Assembly: GCF_900106695.1 (NCBI RefSeq)
Contig: NZ_FNMZ01000009.1
Coordinates: 62,001-126,000, forward strand
Length of the DNA: 64,000 bases
Direction: 5' to 3'
Origin: Albimonas donghaensis
GTDB taxonomy: Bacteria > Pseudomonadota > Alphaproteobacteria > Rhodobacterales > Rhodobacteraceae
Each line of letters starts with the position of its first letter. Positions within the stretch are counted from its first letter, which is position 1. Shown here one piece after another: positions 25,429 to 37,553 of the stretch. The position numbers and the translations under genes were made by a program. The notes beneath the pieces are model-generated. The model saw only the letters and a program-made list of their open reading frames with translations, ran no database searches and was not told where the DNA came from.

Positions 25429-26529
25429 ATGAGCGACGCGGATGCGGACGACAGGCGCCCGGGGGCCATGGGGGCCGACGCCCGGACGCGGCGGCGCCTG
25501 GCGCGCCGTCCGGATCCGGCGTCGCGTCTGGCCTCGGCTCTCGTCGTCCTGCTGCTGATCGCGGCGGGCGCGGCGCCCGCGGCGGCGGGGCCGGTCTCCG
25601 CCGCAGCGGCCGTGCGCGGCTTGACCGGAGGCGGGGCGGAGACACCCGCGCTGCGCCGGCTTCGCCCTCCCCCGGCGGGAGAATCTCTCGCGTTGCCAAG
25701 CATTTCCGAGCGGCCCGAGGGTGAAGACCCTGCGGTTCCGGGCGTCTCGATTTCAGCCGTGGGCGGCGCCGCCGCGCGCCACGGGCCGGGCGGGTCGCCC
25801 TGGTCCACGTCGCCGGCGGGCGCGTCTTCGGGCGGGATTGCGGGGACGGGCGGCGCCGGGCTTCGCCGGGCGGGAGCCCCGCGGCCCGCCGGGCTCGCCT
25901 TCGCCCAGCCGCATGGAACGACGCCCCCAGCCTGGGCCGCGTTCTGGCGGAGCCCCGGCGCCTCGCCCGCGGTGACGCCCGGCCGATCGCTGGAGCCGTT
26001 GCTGGCGGCGCTCGACGCCCGCCCCGGCGCGGCGTCGCGGGCGGGCGACATCCGCGCCGCCGGGCTGCGCGTGATGCGCCGCCACGGCGACGCGCTGCGG
26101 GCGGCGGCGCGAGAGACGGGGCTGTCGCTGCCGTTCCTGCTGGCCATGGCGTTGACCGAGTCCGGAGGCGATTCGCGGGCCGTCAGCCCGGCCGGCGCGA
26201 TGGGGCTGATGCAGCTCATGCCCGCGGTGCTGTCGGACCAGGGCGTGACGGACCCGTTTTCGGCCGGGCAGAGCGCGCCGGCGGGGGCCCGCCATTTCGC
26301 GGCGCTGCTGCGGCGGTTCGAGGAGGACCCGGTGGCCGCCCTCGCCGCCTGGAACGCGGGGCCGGAGGTGGTGGCGCGGCGCGGCGGCGTGCCGGACTGG
26401 CCGGAGACGCGGGCCTTCGCGCCGCGCACCCTGACCGCGTTCGCCGCGCTCAGGACGCTCTGCGCCCCGGTTCCGTCCGGGCCGCGCGACGCCTGCGGGC
26501 CGGTCACGGTGTTCGCCGAGACGCGCTGA
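25429..26529 (+). CDS. Lytic transglycosylase (SLT domain), exported
   Basis: The 366-residue protein has a signal-like hydrophobic stretch (LASALVVLLLIAAGAAPAAA) after a charged start, a long low-complexity Ala/Gly/Pro/Ser region (about 60-200), then a C-terminal SLT domain. ALTESGGDSRAVSPAGAMGL contains the catalytic Glu, followed by MQLMPAVLSDQGV and ALAAWNAG. These enzymes cut peptidoglycan glycan strands, and their position divergent from the pilin genes suggests they open the wall for pilus assembly. The ATG at 25429 is chosen because the upstream frame reads through unrelated intergenic DNA. Confidence 0.82.
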   Translation: MSDADADDRRPGAMGADARTRRRLARRPDPASRLASALVVLLLIAAGAAPAAAGPVSAAAAVRGLTGGGAETPALRRLRPPPAGESLALPSISERPEGEDPAVPGVSISAVGGAAARHGPGGSPWSTSPAGASSGGIAGTGGAGLRRAGAPRPAGLAFAQPHGTTPPAWAAFWRSPGASPAVTPGRSLEPLLAALDARPGAASRAGDIRAAGLRVMRRHGDALRAAARETGLSLPFLLAMALTESGGDSRAVSPAGAMGLMQLMPAVLSDQGVTDPFSAGQSAPAGARHFAALLRRFEEDPVAALAAWNAGPEVVARRGGVPDWPETRAFAPRTLTAFAALRTLCAPVPSGPRDACGPVTVFAETR

Positions 26530-26744
26530 GCCGCCCCCCGGCGCGTCCCGGCCCCCTTTCCCCGGCCGTTCCGCCCGCGCCCTGCAACGGATCCGCCAGG
26601 CGCCCCGTCGAAGGCCGGGCGCCGAGGGCCGCGCGCCTCCGCCCCGCGGAGGCGGCCTCGCGCCCTGCGCGAAGTCCTGCGGGCGCAGCCCGCGGGCGCG
26701 GCCCGGGCCGACGCAAGCGCCCGCCGCCCGCGCCGCGGACGCGA

Positions 26745-26773
26745 AACGGCCCCCGGGGGCGCCGGAGGCCGTT
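26745..26773 (-). terminator. Candidate terminator after scoB
   Basis: A 7-bp stem (26745-26751 with 26767-26773) encloses a G+C-rich loop that can pair further. It is followed on the minus strand by TTCGCG rather than a pure T-run. It lies 34 bases past the scoB stop. Confidence 0.4.
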
Positions 26774-26806
26774 CGCAACATCGTCCCGGCCGAGAAACGC
26801 GAGGCG

Positions 26807-27436
26807 TCAGGCGACCAGCGTCGCCTCGGTCTTCGCCCTGATCTCGTCCAGCGTCACGCCGTCGGCGATCTCGACCACTTTCAGCCCGCCTTCGACCACG
26901 TCGAACACGCCCAGCCCGGTGATGATCCGGTTGACCACCGCCTTGCCGGTCAGCGGCAGGGTGCAGGCCTTGAGCAGCTTCGACTCGCCCGCCTTGTTGG
27001 CGTGATCCATGATCACCACCACCCGGCCGACGCCGGCCACCAGGTCCATGGCCCCGCCCATGCCCTTCACCAGCTTGCCCGGGATCATCCAGTTGGCGAG
27101 GTCGCCTTCCTCCGACACTTCCATCGCGCCCAGGATCGCCATGGCGATCTTGCCGCCGCGGATCATCCCGAAGCTGGTCGAGGACGGGAAGAACGAGGTG
27201 TGCGGCAGCTCGGTGATGGTCTGCTTGCCGGCGTTGATGAGGTCGGCGTCCTCCTCGCCCTCGATCGGGAAGGCGCCCATGCCGAGCATCCCGTTCTCGG
27301 ACTGGAGCGTCACGTCCACGCCTTCGGGGATGTAGTTGGACACCAGCGTCGGGATGCCGATGCCGAGGTTGACATACATGCCGTCCTCAAGCTCCTGCGC
27401 CGCGCGCGCGGCCATCTGGTCACGATCCCAGGGCAT
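26807..27436 (-). CDS. scoB: 3-oxoacid CoA-transferase, beta subunit
   Basis: The 209-residue protein is the beta subunit of a class I CoA-transferase that moves CoA between succinyl-CoA and a 3-oxoacid such as acetoacetate. The catalytic Glu is in SENGMLGMG (Glu47), after [11 protein letters not shown]. The C-terminus has the typical [17 protein letters not shown]. Its alpha partner (28371-29066) lies upstream on the same strand, but an unrelated methyltransferase gene sits between them. Thiolase at 39-40 kb could supply the same pathway. Confidence 0.92.
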   Translation of the reverse strand: MPWDRDQMAARAAQELEDGMYVNLGIGIPTLVSNYIPEGVDVTLQSENGMLGMGAFPIEGEEDADLINAGKQTITELPHTSFFPSSTSFGMIRGGKIAMAILGAMEVSEEGDLANWMIPGKLVKGMGGAMDLVAGVGRVVVIMDHANKAGESKLLKACTLPLTGKAVVNRIITGLGVFDVVEGGLKVVEIADGVTLDEIRAKTEATLVA

Positions 27437-27526
27437 AATCCGCCTCTCCTTGTCATGGCCGGGCGCGGCGCGATCCGCCGCCCCGTCGTTGCTTTCGTTC
27501 GTTCCGCCGCGCCGCGTCCGCGCCGC

Positions 27527-28246
27527 TCAGCGGCGACCGAAGACGGCGACGCGGCCGCCCCGGTCGTAGACCTTCGCGTCCTCGGGGACGGGCGGCAGGC
27601 TCGGCCAGCTCACCTGCCAGCCGAACTCCTCCAGCCACATCGCCAGCGCCGCCCGCGAGGGCACCGCCGACAGCGCCCGGGCGCGGCCGCGGGGGTCGAA
27701 GATCTGGCCTTCGCGCCCGGTCGGCTCCCAGCGCATCTCGACGAGCGCGCGCCGTGGCTTCTTCGTGCGCAGCACCATCGAGTCGACGATCACGTCGCGC
27801 ACGCCCAGCCGGTCGAGCTGCGCGAAGATCTCGTATTGCCGCGGCGTGTGGTAGAGGAAGCCCAGCACCATCGCCGTGTCGAACGCCCCCGGGGTCATTC
27901 CGGCCAGCGCGTCGAAGACGTCGCCCTGCACGAAATCGTGGCGCTCGGGCGCGATCCCGCAGCGGTCGAAGACCGTGCGGGCCCGCGCTATCGCCTCGCC
28001 CCGCGCCTCGATTCCGGTGACATGCGCCGCGCCCCCGCTTTCCAGCGCGGCGAGCGCGAAGCGCCCGTCATGGCTGGCGATGTCCAGCACCCGCTTGCCC
28101 GCCAGCATGTCGCGCGCGGGCGCGATGAACAGGTCGTGACGGAAGTTCAGGCGCGTCAGCGTGGCCGCCACCGTCCCTTCCGCCTCGAAAACCGGATAGG
28201 CGTCGAAGAAACCCATGATCCTCTTTCGCGACGTGTCCCCGGTCAT
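27527..28246 (-). CDS. Class I SAM-dependent methyltransferase-like protein
   Basis: About 239 residues. The glycine-rich SAM-binding motif is altered but recognisable (KRVLDIASHDGRFALAALES), followed by the acidic ribose contact region (VTGIEARGEAI) and HDFVQGDVFDAL, then AMVLGFLYHTPRQYEIFAQL. The substrate is unknown. The start is uncertain: ATG at 28246 is used, and ATG at 28216 has AGAGG but only three bases away. It separates scoA from scoB, with gaps of 124 and 90 bases, so it is probably co-transcribed with them. Confidence 0.7.
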   Translation of the reverse strand: MTGDTSRKRIMGFFDAYPVFEAEGTVAATLTRLNFRHDLFIAPARDMLAGKRVLDIASHDGRFALAALESGGAAHVTGIEARGEAIARARTVFDRCGIAPERHDFVQGDVFDALAGMTPGAFDTAMVLGFLYHTPRQYEIFAQLDRLGVRDVIVDSMVLRTKKPRRALVEMRWEPTGREGQIFDPRGRARALSAVPSRAALAMWLEEFGWQVSWPSLPPVPEDAKVYDRGGRVAVFGRR

Positions 28247-28370
28247 CGCCCGGCCGCCGTCGTCCGGCGCGGGAGGGGTGAGCACGGGGGGGCGTCGGAG
28301 GGCGGGCGGCGCGGGGCGCGCCCGGTCTTCCGCGCCCCCGCGACGCGGCGCCCGGCGCGTCCGCCCCGGA

Positions 28371-29066
28371 TCAGGCGGCGCGGGTGGTGCGCTTTTCGAT
28401 CCGCTTCTCGGACTCGCCCTGGATCAGGCGATGCACGTAGATGCCCGGCAGGTGGATCTCGTCGCCGTCGAGCGCGCCCAGCGGCACGATCTCCTCGACC
28501 TCGGCGACGCAGACCTTGCCGCAGGCGGCCGCGTCCGGGTTGAAGTTGCGCGCGGTCTTGCGGAACACGAGGTTGCCCGAGGGGTCGGCCTTCCAGGCCT
28601 TCACGATGGACACGTCGGCGACGATGGCGCGTTCCAGGATATAGGTGACGCCGTCGAAGTCCTTGTGCTCCTTGCCCTCGGCGATGACGGTGCCGACGCC
28701 GGTCTTGGTATAGAAGCCGGGGATGCCGGCGCCGCCGGCGCGCATGCGCTCGGCCAGGGTGCCTTGCGGGTTGAATTCCAGCTCCAGCTCGCCGGACAGG
28801 TACTGACGCATGAACTCGGCGTTCTCGCCGACATAGGACGAGATCATCTTCCTGACCTGCTTGGTCTGGAGCAGGACCCCGAGGCCGAAATCGTCGACGC
28901 CGCAATTGTTGGAGGCGACGGTGAGATCCTTGACGCCGGCGTCGCGGATGGCGGCGATCAGGTTCTCGGGGATGCCGCAGAGGCCGAAGCCGCCGGCGGC
29001 GATGAGCATGCCGTCCGCGAGCAGTCCGTCGAGCGCCTCGGCGGCGGAACCGTAAACCTTCTTCAT
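28371..29066 (-). CDS. scoA: 3-oxoacid CoA-transferase, alpha subunit
   Basis: The 231-residue alpha subunit pairs with the beta subunit at 26807-27436. The CoA-binding signature [13 protein letters not shown] is near residue 25, followed by [11 protein letters not shown] and the [20 protein letters not shown] segment. The ATG at 29066 has GGAGG five bases upstream and gives the standard N-terminus; longer starts add Arg/Pro-rich sequence. It is the first gene of a likely scoA-methyltransferase-scoB transcript. Confidence 0.93.
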   Translation of the reverse strand: MKKVYGSAAEALDGLLADGMLIAAGGFGLCGIPENLIAAIRDAGVKDLTVASNNCGVDDFGLGVLLQTKQVRKMISSYVGENAEFMRQYLSGELELEFNPQGTLAERMRAGGAGIPGFYTKTGVGTVIAEGKEHKDFDGVTYILERAIVADVSIVKAWKADPSGNLVFRKTARNFNPDAAACGKVCVAEVEEIVPLGALDGDEIHLPGIYVHRLIQGESEKRIEKRTTRAA

Positions 29067-29468
29067 CGCATCCTCCGGGATGGGGCCGGGGCGGCCGGGG
29101 GTGGACCCTGCGGTCCGCGCGGGATGCGCGCGGGGGGCCGAGGGTGGGCGTCCGCCCCTTTCATCGCGCCGCAGCATGGCCCCTGTCAACGCGGGCGGCG
29201 ACCTCGCGCCCGGGCGGATCGACGCGAGACGCCCGCCGCCTGTCCCCGGCGCCGCCGGCGCGACCTTTCCCGCGCGCCGGGGCGGGCCGGCGCGACCCGC
29301 GCGACCTCTCCCGGCGCGCCCGGCGCAAGTGTTCCGCAGGGCGCGCCGCCCGAGGGAGCGCCGGCGGCCCCCGCCCGCCCCGGCGCGCGGTCGGCCGGGC
29401 GCCGGCGGACAGGGGGCGAGCGGAGAGCGGACGGAAAGGGGAGCGGGCGGGCGGACGGGAGGCGGGCG
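29067..29468. other. Intergenic stretch, dgdA to scoA
   Basis: About 400 very G+C-rich bases between dgdA and scoA, both on the minus strand. It should hold the scoA promoter and dgdA terminator. I see no gene and no strong hairpin. Confidence 0.45.
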
Positions 29469-31915
<2,447 letters not shown>

Positions 31916-33394
31916 ATGAACATCCCCGTCAACATCCCGATGAACCTGAAGGATCCGTCGGTGCTGACCGGCCGGGCCTATTACGATGGCCAGTGGCGGG
32001 ACGGCGACGGCGGCCGGAACTTCGAGGTGACGAACCCCGCCTCCGGCAAGGTGATCGCCGAAGTCGCCGACTGCTCGGCCGAGCAGGCCGCCGCCGCCAT
32101 CGACGCCGCCTATGCCGCGCAGAAGTCCTGGGCCGGGCTGCTGGCCTCCGAGCGCTGCGCCATGGTGGCCGAGCTCGGCCGCCTGATGGTCGAGCATGCC
32201 GACGACCTGGGCGCCATCCTGTGCGCCGAAATGGGCAAGCCCTTCGCCGAAGCGCGGGGCGAGATCATCTACGGCGCCAGCTTCCTCGAATGGTACGCGG
32301 AAGAGGGCAAGCGCATCTACGGCGACACCATCCCCGCCGCCGCCAAGGGCAAGCGGATCATCGTGCTCAAGCAGCCGGTGGGGGTCGTGGCCTCGATCAC
32401 GCCTTGGAACTTCCCCAACGCCATGATCACCCGCAAGATCGCGCCGGCGCTGGCCGCGGGCTGCACGGTCGTCGCGCGTCCCGCCAAGCTGACGCCGCTG
32501 TCGGCCACCGCCATCGCCGTGCTGGCCGAGCGCGCGGGCTTCCCGGCGGGCGTGTTCAACCTGATCACCTCCTCCTCGGCCTCGTCGATCGGGAAGGAAT
32601 TCTGCTCCAACCCCAAGGTGCGCAAGCTGACCTTCACCGGCTCGACCGAGGTGGGCCGGGTTCTGATGCGCCAGTGCTCCGACGACATCAAGAAACTGAG
32701 CCTCGAGCTCGGCGGCAACGCGCCCTTCATCGTCTTCGATGACGCCGATCTGGATGCGGCGGTGGAGGGGGCCATGGGCTCCAAGTTCCGCAACGCCGGC
32801 CAGACCTGCGTCTGCGCCAACCGCATCTACGTGCAGAAGGGCGTCTATGAGGCCTTCGCCGAGAAGATGGTGATGCGGATGCAGAGCCTGCATGTCGGCG
32901 ACGGCTTCCAGGAGGGCATCAATATCGGCCCGCTGGTCGACATGGATGCGGTCGAGAAGGTCGAGGAGCATGTGAACGACGCGGTGGAGAAAGGGGCCGA
33001 GGTGATGTTCGGCGGCTTCCGCCACACGCTCGGCGGGTCGTTCTACACGCCCACCCTGCTCACCGGCGTGACCCAGGCGATGAAGGTGGCGAAGGAGGAG
33101 ACCTTCGGCCCGGTGGCGCCGCTGTTCTCCTTCGACACGGAGGAAGAGGCGGTGCAGATGGCCAACGACACCGAGTTCGGCCTCGCCTCCTATTTCTACA
33201 GCCGCGACATCGGCCGCTGCCTGCGGGTGGCGGAGGCGCTGGAATACGGCATCGTCGGGGTGAATGACGGCCTGCCCTCGACCGCGGTGGCGCCCTTCGG
33301 CGGGGTCAAGCAGTCGGGTCTCGGCCGCGAGGGCTCCAAATACGGCATCGAGGATTTCCTCGAAGTGAAGTATCTGAGCCTCGGCGGCATCTGA
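31916..33394 (+). CDS. gabD: NAD(P)-dependent succinate-semialdehyde-type aldehyde dehydrogenase
   Basis: The 492-residue aldehyde dehydrogenase is of the GabD type and oxidises succinate semialdehyde to succinate. Motifs are ITPWNFPNAMITRKIAPALA, FTGSTEVGRVLM, LELGGNAPFIVFDDAD with the general-base Glu, NAGQTCVCANRIYV with the catalytic Cys near 299, and KEETFGPVAPLFSF. GGGAGGAG lies just upstream of the ATG at 31916; longer upstream reading is low complexity. The usual K-P-A substrate-channel segment reads VARPAKLTP here. The substrate could be another semialdehyde. Confidence 0.88.
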   Translation: MNIPVNIPMNLKDPSVLTGRAYYDGQWRDGDGGRNFEVTNPASGKVIAEVADCSAEQAAAAIDAAYAAQKSWAGLLASERCAMVAELGRLMVEHADDLGAILCAEMGKPFAEARGEIIYGASFLEWYAEEGKRIYGDTIPAAAKGKRIIVLKQPVGVVASITPWNFPNAMITRKIAPALAAGCTVVARPAKLTPLSATAIAVLAERAGFPAGVFNLITSSSASSIGKEFCSNPKVRKLTFTGSTEVGRVLMRQCSDDIKKLSLELGGNAPFIVFDDADLDAAVEGAMGSKFRNAGQTCVCANRIYVQKGVYEAFAEKMVMRMQSLHVGDGFQEGINIGPLVDMDAVEKVEEHVNDAVEKGAEVMFGGFRHTLGGSFYTPTLLTGVTQAMKVAKEETFGPVAPLFSFDTEEEAVQMANDTEFGLASYFYSRDIGRCLRVAEALEYGIVGVNDGLPSTAVAPFGGVKQSGLGREGSKYGIEDFLEVKYLSLGGI

Positions 33395-33580
33395 GCCGCG
33401 TCGCCGCCGACCGCGCCGCTGAACGGCCCGGTCGGCGGCGCGCCCGGCGCCCGCCCGCCGGCGGCGCCGGATCGCCACGGCGCGCGGTCGACGTCGCCGC
33501 TGGTGGCGAGGGGCGCGGGCCGCCTGGGTCGCGCCTGAAGACCGGCTGTCGGGCGGGTTTGGGGCGGACGGAGGGGCTTT

Positions 33581-33688
33581 CGTTCCTTCGTTCGTTCCTT
33601 CGTTCCTTCGTTCCTTCGTTCCTTCGTTCCTTCGTTCCTTCGTTCCTTCGTTCCTTCGTTCCTTCGTTCCTTCGTTCCTTCGTTCCTT
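33581..33688. repeat. Octanucleotide tandem array
   Basis: Twelve uninterrupted copies of CGTTCCTT run from 33593 to 33688, preceded at 33581-33592 by one copy plus a half unit (CGTT). On the minus strand the array would encode a repeating NEGTKERR peptide, which looks like an artefact of the repeat. Confidence 0.95.
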
Positions 33689-33777
33689 GAGGAAACCACC
33701 GCGCCCGCCAACCGCCTGCAAGCCCTGTCCGCTTGAAAACCGGCCGTTCCGCCCGCTCTCACGCCAATGCTGTTGCG

Positions 33778-33815
<38 letters not shown>

Positions 33816-34467
33816 AGAAAGGCGCCGACGGCGCTCCGCGTCCCAATTCACTTCTCATCCCGCCCACCATGTTCGCGGTCACCCATCAACGACCAACGCC
33901 GCCCGAGCCCCCACGCTCGTCAACAGGGCCCGGCCCCCATCCCCCGCGACCCGCGCCGACAACCGGCCCCGCGGCCGCCCGCGCGCCTCATGTCCCGCCC
34001 CGCGCCAAGACCGCGCGCCGGTTCCCCAAGTCATATGCAACGCCGCGCATATCAAGGCGGACGCATTCGAGGGCGCGACCGCGGCGCCGGCCGCCCCTGG
34101 ACCTGACGACGCCCCCCCACCGCGCGGACGCACCAACCCGATCGGCGCGAAGGCCCCTCCCGTCCCCAGAGGCTCCGAGAGCCATGGCGGCGCGGCGAAG
34201 AAGCCCGCGCCCCGCCCGGCATCCGCCCGCGCATCCCCGGCGCTCCGCGACCTCTCGGCCCGCGCGACGCCCGCAACGCCGCGCGGGCGCCCCGGCCCCG
34301 CCCTCGCGCCCCCGGACGCGCGGCTCCCCCGCGCGCCGCGCGACCCGTCCGCGGATCGGGGCGCGCCCGGCCGAGCCGGCGCCCCCCGCCGTCCCGCGGC
34401 CCCCTTTGCCTCCGCCGCCGTCCGTGCCAACCTCCGCGCGCCCCCGCAATCCGCCACGGAGCCCCCC

Positions 34468-35421
34468 ATGTCCGACCGCCCCCGCGTCATCGTCACCCGC
34501 CGCCTCCCCGAGACGGTCGAAGCCGCGCTGACCGAGCGGTTCGACACGGTGCTCAACCCCGACGACACGCCCTTCGACGCGCCTCGACTGGCCCAGGCCA
34601 TGGCCTCCGCCGACGCCGTCCTGTGCACCGTGGGCGACCGCATCGACGCCGCCGCGCTGGGCGAGGCGCCGCGCGCCCGCCTGCTCGCCAATTTCGCGGT
34701 GGGGGTGAACCATATCGACCTCGCCGCCTGCGCGGCGCGGGGCGTCGCCGTCTCCAACACGCCGGGCGTGCTGACCGACGCCACCGCCGACATCGCCATG
34801 ACCCTGATCCTCATGGTCCTGCGCCGCGCCGCCGAGGGCGAGCGCATGGTCCGCGCCGGCGCCTGGGAGGGCTGGGCCCCCACCCAGCTGCTGGGCGGAG
34901 ACCTCAGCGGCCGCACGCTGGGCATCGTCGGCATGGGGCGCATCGGCCAGGCCACGGCCCGGCGCGCGCATCACGGGTTCGGCATGCGCATTCTCTACAC
35001 CAATCGCTCCGAGATCGATCCGGGGCTGCCCGCCCAGCGCATGGAACTGCCGGAGCTGATGGCCTCGGCGGACGTGATCTCGCTGCATTGCCCGGGGGGG
35101 GAGGCGAACCGGGGCCTGATCTCGGCCGGGCTGATCGCGCGGATGCGGCCCGGGGCGGCGCTGATCAACACCGCGCGGGGCGACGTGGTGGACGAGCCCG
35201 CGCTGATCGCGGCGCTGGAGACGGGGCGGATCTCGGCCGGGCTGGATGTGTTCGAGGCGGAGCCGGCGGTGCCGGAGGCCCTGCGCAAGCTCGAAAACGC
35301 GGTGCTGCTGCCGCATCTCGGCTCCGCCACGCGGGAGACGCGGGAGGCGATGGGGATGAAATGCGTCGCCAACCTGGAGGCGTTCTTCGCCGGCCGCCCG
35401 CTGCCCGACCCCGTGGACTGA
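34468..35421 (+). CDS. D-2-hydroxyacid dehydrogenase (glyoxylate/hydroxypyruvate reductase type)
   Basis: The 317-residue NAD(P)-dependent dehydrogenase of the D-isomer 2-hydroxyacid family probably interconverts glycerate/hydroxypyruvate or glycolate/glyoxylate. Features in order are NFAVGVNHIDLAACAARGVA, the Rossmann loop GIVGMGRIGQATARR, NTARGDVVDEPALI with catalytic Arg and a downstream Glu in VFEAEP, and LPHLGSATRETRE with the catalytic His. The length matches the family. It starts at ATG 34468 after GGAG. Substrate assignment is by family only. Confidence 0.88.
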   Translation: MSDRPRVIVTRRLPETVEAALTERFDTVLNPDDTPFDAPRLAQAMASADAVLCTVGDRIDAAALGEAPRARLLANFAVGVNHIDLAACAARGVAVSNTPGVLTDATADIAMTLILMVLRRAAEGERMVRAGAWEGWAPTQLLGGDLSGRTLGIVGMGRIGQATARRAHHGFGMRILYTNRSEIDPGLPAQRMELPELMASADVISLHCPGGEANRGLISAGLIARMRPGAALINTARGDVVDEPALIAALETGRISAGLDVFEAEPAVPEALRKLENAVLLPHLGSATRETREAMGMKCVANLEAFFAGRPLPDPVD

Positions 35422-35540
35422 ACACGGTGGGCTGAGGCGGTTGGCGAGGGCGCCGAAGAGCCGCCGCGGCGGGGTCCGGAACGGCGCCGCCATCGTCCCC
35501 CCCGCGCCCCTGCCCGGGCCTCGCGCGCGGCGCCAAAGGG

Positions 35541-35572
35541 CGAGACCGCCGCGCCATGGGCCGGCGGTCTCG
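35541..35572. terminator. Inverted repeat between convergent genes
   Basis: A perfect 11-bp stem (35541-35551 with 35562-35572) with a 10-base loop lies between the convergent dehydrogenase and small-lipoprotein genes. No T-run follows on either strand, so factor-independent termination is uncertain. Confidence 0.45.
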
Positions 35573-35620
35573 GAGGGCGGCGCGTGCCGGAGGCGGGTCC
35601 GCGGACGGACCGGCGGAGGC

Positions 35621-35809
35621 TCAGTACTTCTTGGGACCGTAGCCGGTGGGATAGGCCGGGATCTGCTGGGGCGCGAGCGAGCCCGCCACGTCCTTGGACA
35701 CCGGCGGCGCCACCGGCGCGCAAGCGGCGGCGCCCAGGGCGGCGAGCAGGACGCCCGGCAGCAGGATGCGGCCGAGGGCGCGGGTCGAAACGGCGTTGAA
35801 CAGGGTCAT
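35621..35809 (-). CDS. Small lipoprotein-like protein, unknown
   Basis: A 62-residue protein with a hydrophobic signal (GRILLPGVLLAALGAAACAP) whose Cys near 30 could be lipidated, although the lipobox is not ideal, followed by a short Pro-rich tail ending PTGYGPKKY. GGAG lies about seven bases before the ATG. It resembles the tiny entericidin-like or unannotated lipoproteins of this group. Function unknown. Confidence 0.6.
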   Translation of the reverse strand: MTLFNAVSTRALGRILLPGVLLAALGAAACAPVAPPVSKDVAGSLAPQQIPAYPTGYGPKKY

Positions 35810-36183
35810 GGTCGTGTCTCCATCTTCAGGCCGCCGAGGCGGCGGAGGGCCATCGTCAGGCCGCCGGCTTCAGGGCGGCGCCTGCGCAATGATCTGGAGC
35901 GGCGCCGGGCGGTTCCGGGGCGGAGATCGGGACAAATCGGGGCGATTCGGCGCCGCCAGCTCGCTGACGACGTTGCGGAAGGCGCGGTGAGCGGCGTCTG
36001 AACCCCGCTCCCGGATCGGAATGCGGCGCGTTTGGGGAGCGGATCGGGGCGACGCGCGGGCGATTCGGCGCCGCGGCGTCAGCCGGGCGGATCGCGGCGC
36101 TGATCCCGACGAAGGTCGATCGCGACGGGGGGCCGGCGCGACGGGGGCCGGCGCGCGTCTCGGGCGGCCCCGCGCGCCCCGGA
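35810..36183. other. Intergenic stretch with a 15-bp direct repeat
   Basis: About 370 bases upstream of the small lipoprotein gene. GCGATTCGGCGCCGC occurs at 35942-35956 and again at 36060-36074. No gene seen. Confidence 0.5.
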
Positions 36184-37095
36184 TCAGCCCCCGGAACCCG
36201 GCCCGGCCTCGGCCAGCGCCCGCGCGTCCAGCACGGCCTGCGCCCAGTCCGCCGGCCGCTCCTGCGGCAGGTTATGGCCCGCGCCCCGGAACACGCGCAA
36301 TTCCTGCGGGCCGGAAAAGCGGGAGCCATGCCCGGCGGTTCCCGGGTTCACGCCGTCCGCGTCTCCGTCCACCCGGATCGTGGGCACGGATATGCGCGGC
36401 CGGCGGGCGAGCGCGGCCTCGATCTCCGCCGCCGCCGGATCGCCGGGGACCAGCCCGAAGCGGTGACGGTAGGAATGGATCACCACCTCGACGAAATCCG
36501 GATTGTCGAAGCCGGCGGCGGCGGCGGCGAAGGCGGCCTCGTCGAAGTCCCAGCGCGGCGACCACATGCGCCAGAGCAGCCGGGCGATGCCGGCGCGGTC
36601 GGCCTCCAGCCCGCGCCGGCCGCGCTCGGCGTGGAAATAGTATTGATACCAGAGCGCGGCCTCGGCCTCGGGCGCGGCGGGCTCCATGGCGCGGGCGATG
36701 TCCTGGATGTTGTAGGAATTGCCGGTGACCAGCGCCTGCACCCGCTCGGGCCATAGCGCGGCGACCACGCAGGCGGCGCGGCCGCCCCAGTCATAGCCGC
36801 CCAGCACCGCCCGCTCGATCCCCAGCGCGTCCATCAGCGCCAGCATGTCCCGCCCCAGCGCCGCCTGCTCGCCGGAGCGGGGGGTGTCGGGCGACAGGAA
36901 CCGGGTCGGCCCGTAGCCGCGCAGCCACGGGGCGATGACCCGCGCGCCGGCGGCGGCGAGGATCGGGGCGGCGTCGGCATAGGCGTGGGGGGAATAGGGG
37001 AAGCCGTGGCCCATCAGGCAGGGCCAGCCGTCCTGCGGCCCCCATTCCAGGCAGGCGACGGCGAGCTGGCCGGCCTCGACGATGTATTCGCGCAT
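36184..37095 (-). CDS. Alpha/beta hydrolase (epoxide hydrolase/dehalogenase-like)
   Basis: The 303-residue protein has the alpha/beta hydrolase fold with an HGFP oxyanion motif (near 30-33), WLRGYGPTRF, and an Asp nucleophile in GGYDWGG (Asp102). A late acid in RVDGDADGVNP and the catalytic His in FRGAGHNLPQE complete the triad. An Asp nucleophile is typical of epoxide hydrolases and haloalkane/haloacetate dehalogenases, rather than esterases. The start at 37095 gives a family-like N-terminus. It stands alone; the substrate is unknown. Confidence 0.82.
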   Translation of the reverse strand: MREYIVEAGQLAVACLEWGPQDGWPCLMGHGFPYSPHAYADAAPILAAAGARVIAPWLRGYGPTRFLSPDTPRSGEQAALGRDMLALMDALGIERAVLGGYDWGGRAACVVAALWPERVQALVTGNSYNIQDIARAMEPAAPEAEAALWYQYYFHAERGRRGLEADRAGIARLLWRMWSPRWDFDEAAFAAAAAGFDNPDFVEVVIHSYRHRFGLVPGDPAAAEIEAALARRPRISVPTIRVDGDADGVNPGTAGHGSRFSGPQELRVFRGAGHNLPQERPADWAQAVLDARALAEAGPGSGG

Positions 37096-37553
37096 GGAGG
37101 TCTCCGGTGTCGTGGCGCGGGAACAGCAGGCGCCGCCGCGGGGGGCGAGGTCAACCGGCGCGCCGGTCGAGGGTCGTGGTTCGCGGGGTCGCGGGGTCGC
37201 GGGCGCCGGCGAAGAGGCGGCCGAGCGACGCGGCGAAGGGGCGGGCGGAGTCGGGTTCGGGGCCGGGTTCGGGATCAGGTTAGGGTTCGGGTTCGGGGGC
37301 GACGGCCTCGACCCGGGTCAGACCGGAGCGTGACTTGAGATCGTCGCGCCCCGCCTTCCCCGCCGCCTCTCCCGTCATCGCGACGCCCTCCGTGCCGCGC
37401 CGCCTCGCGCCAGCGAGGCGCGGGGGCGAGAGGGGTTCCCCCCTCGACGCCTCCGCCGCCCCCCGCTCCGCGCCCCCCCGGATACGCCGAAGGGCGCGCG
37501 CCATGCCCGGCGCGCGCCCTTCCCCCCCTGCCTCAGGCCCGAAGGCCCGGGCT
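37096..37553. other. Intergenic stretch with degenerate G-rich repeats
   Basis: About 460 bases. Imperfect repetitions of GGGTTCGGG are clustered at 37250-37300, and GGGTCGC is repeated near 37180-37200. The hairpin at 37489-37522 is listed separately. No gene seen. Confidence 0.5.
37489..37522 (-). terminator. Strong hairpin after the SDR gene
   Basis: A perfect 14-bp inverted repeat (37489-37502 with 37509-37522) with a six-base loop lies 31 bases past the minus-strand SDR stop at 37554. No T-run follows, so it may terminate weakly or protect the mRNA 3' end. Confidence 0.5.

Noticed and set aside
33869-34531. A plus-strand Arg/Pro-rich frame before the dehydrogenase gene
   Set aside because: Low complexity, no domain, runs into a gene with its own ribosome binding site in another frame.
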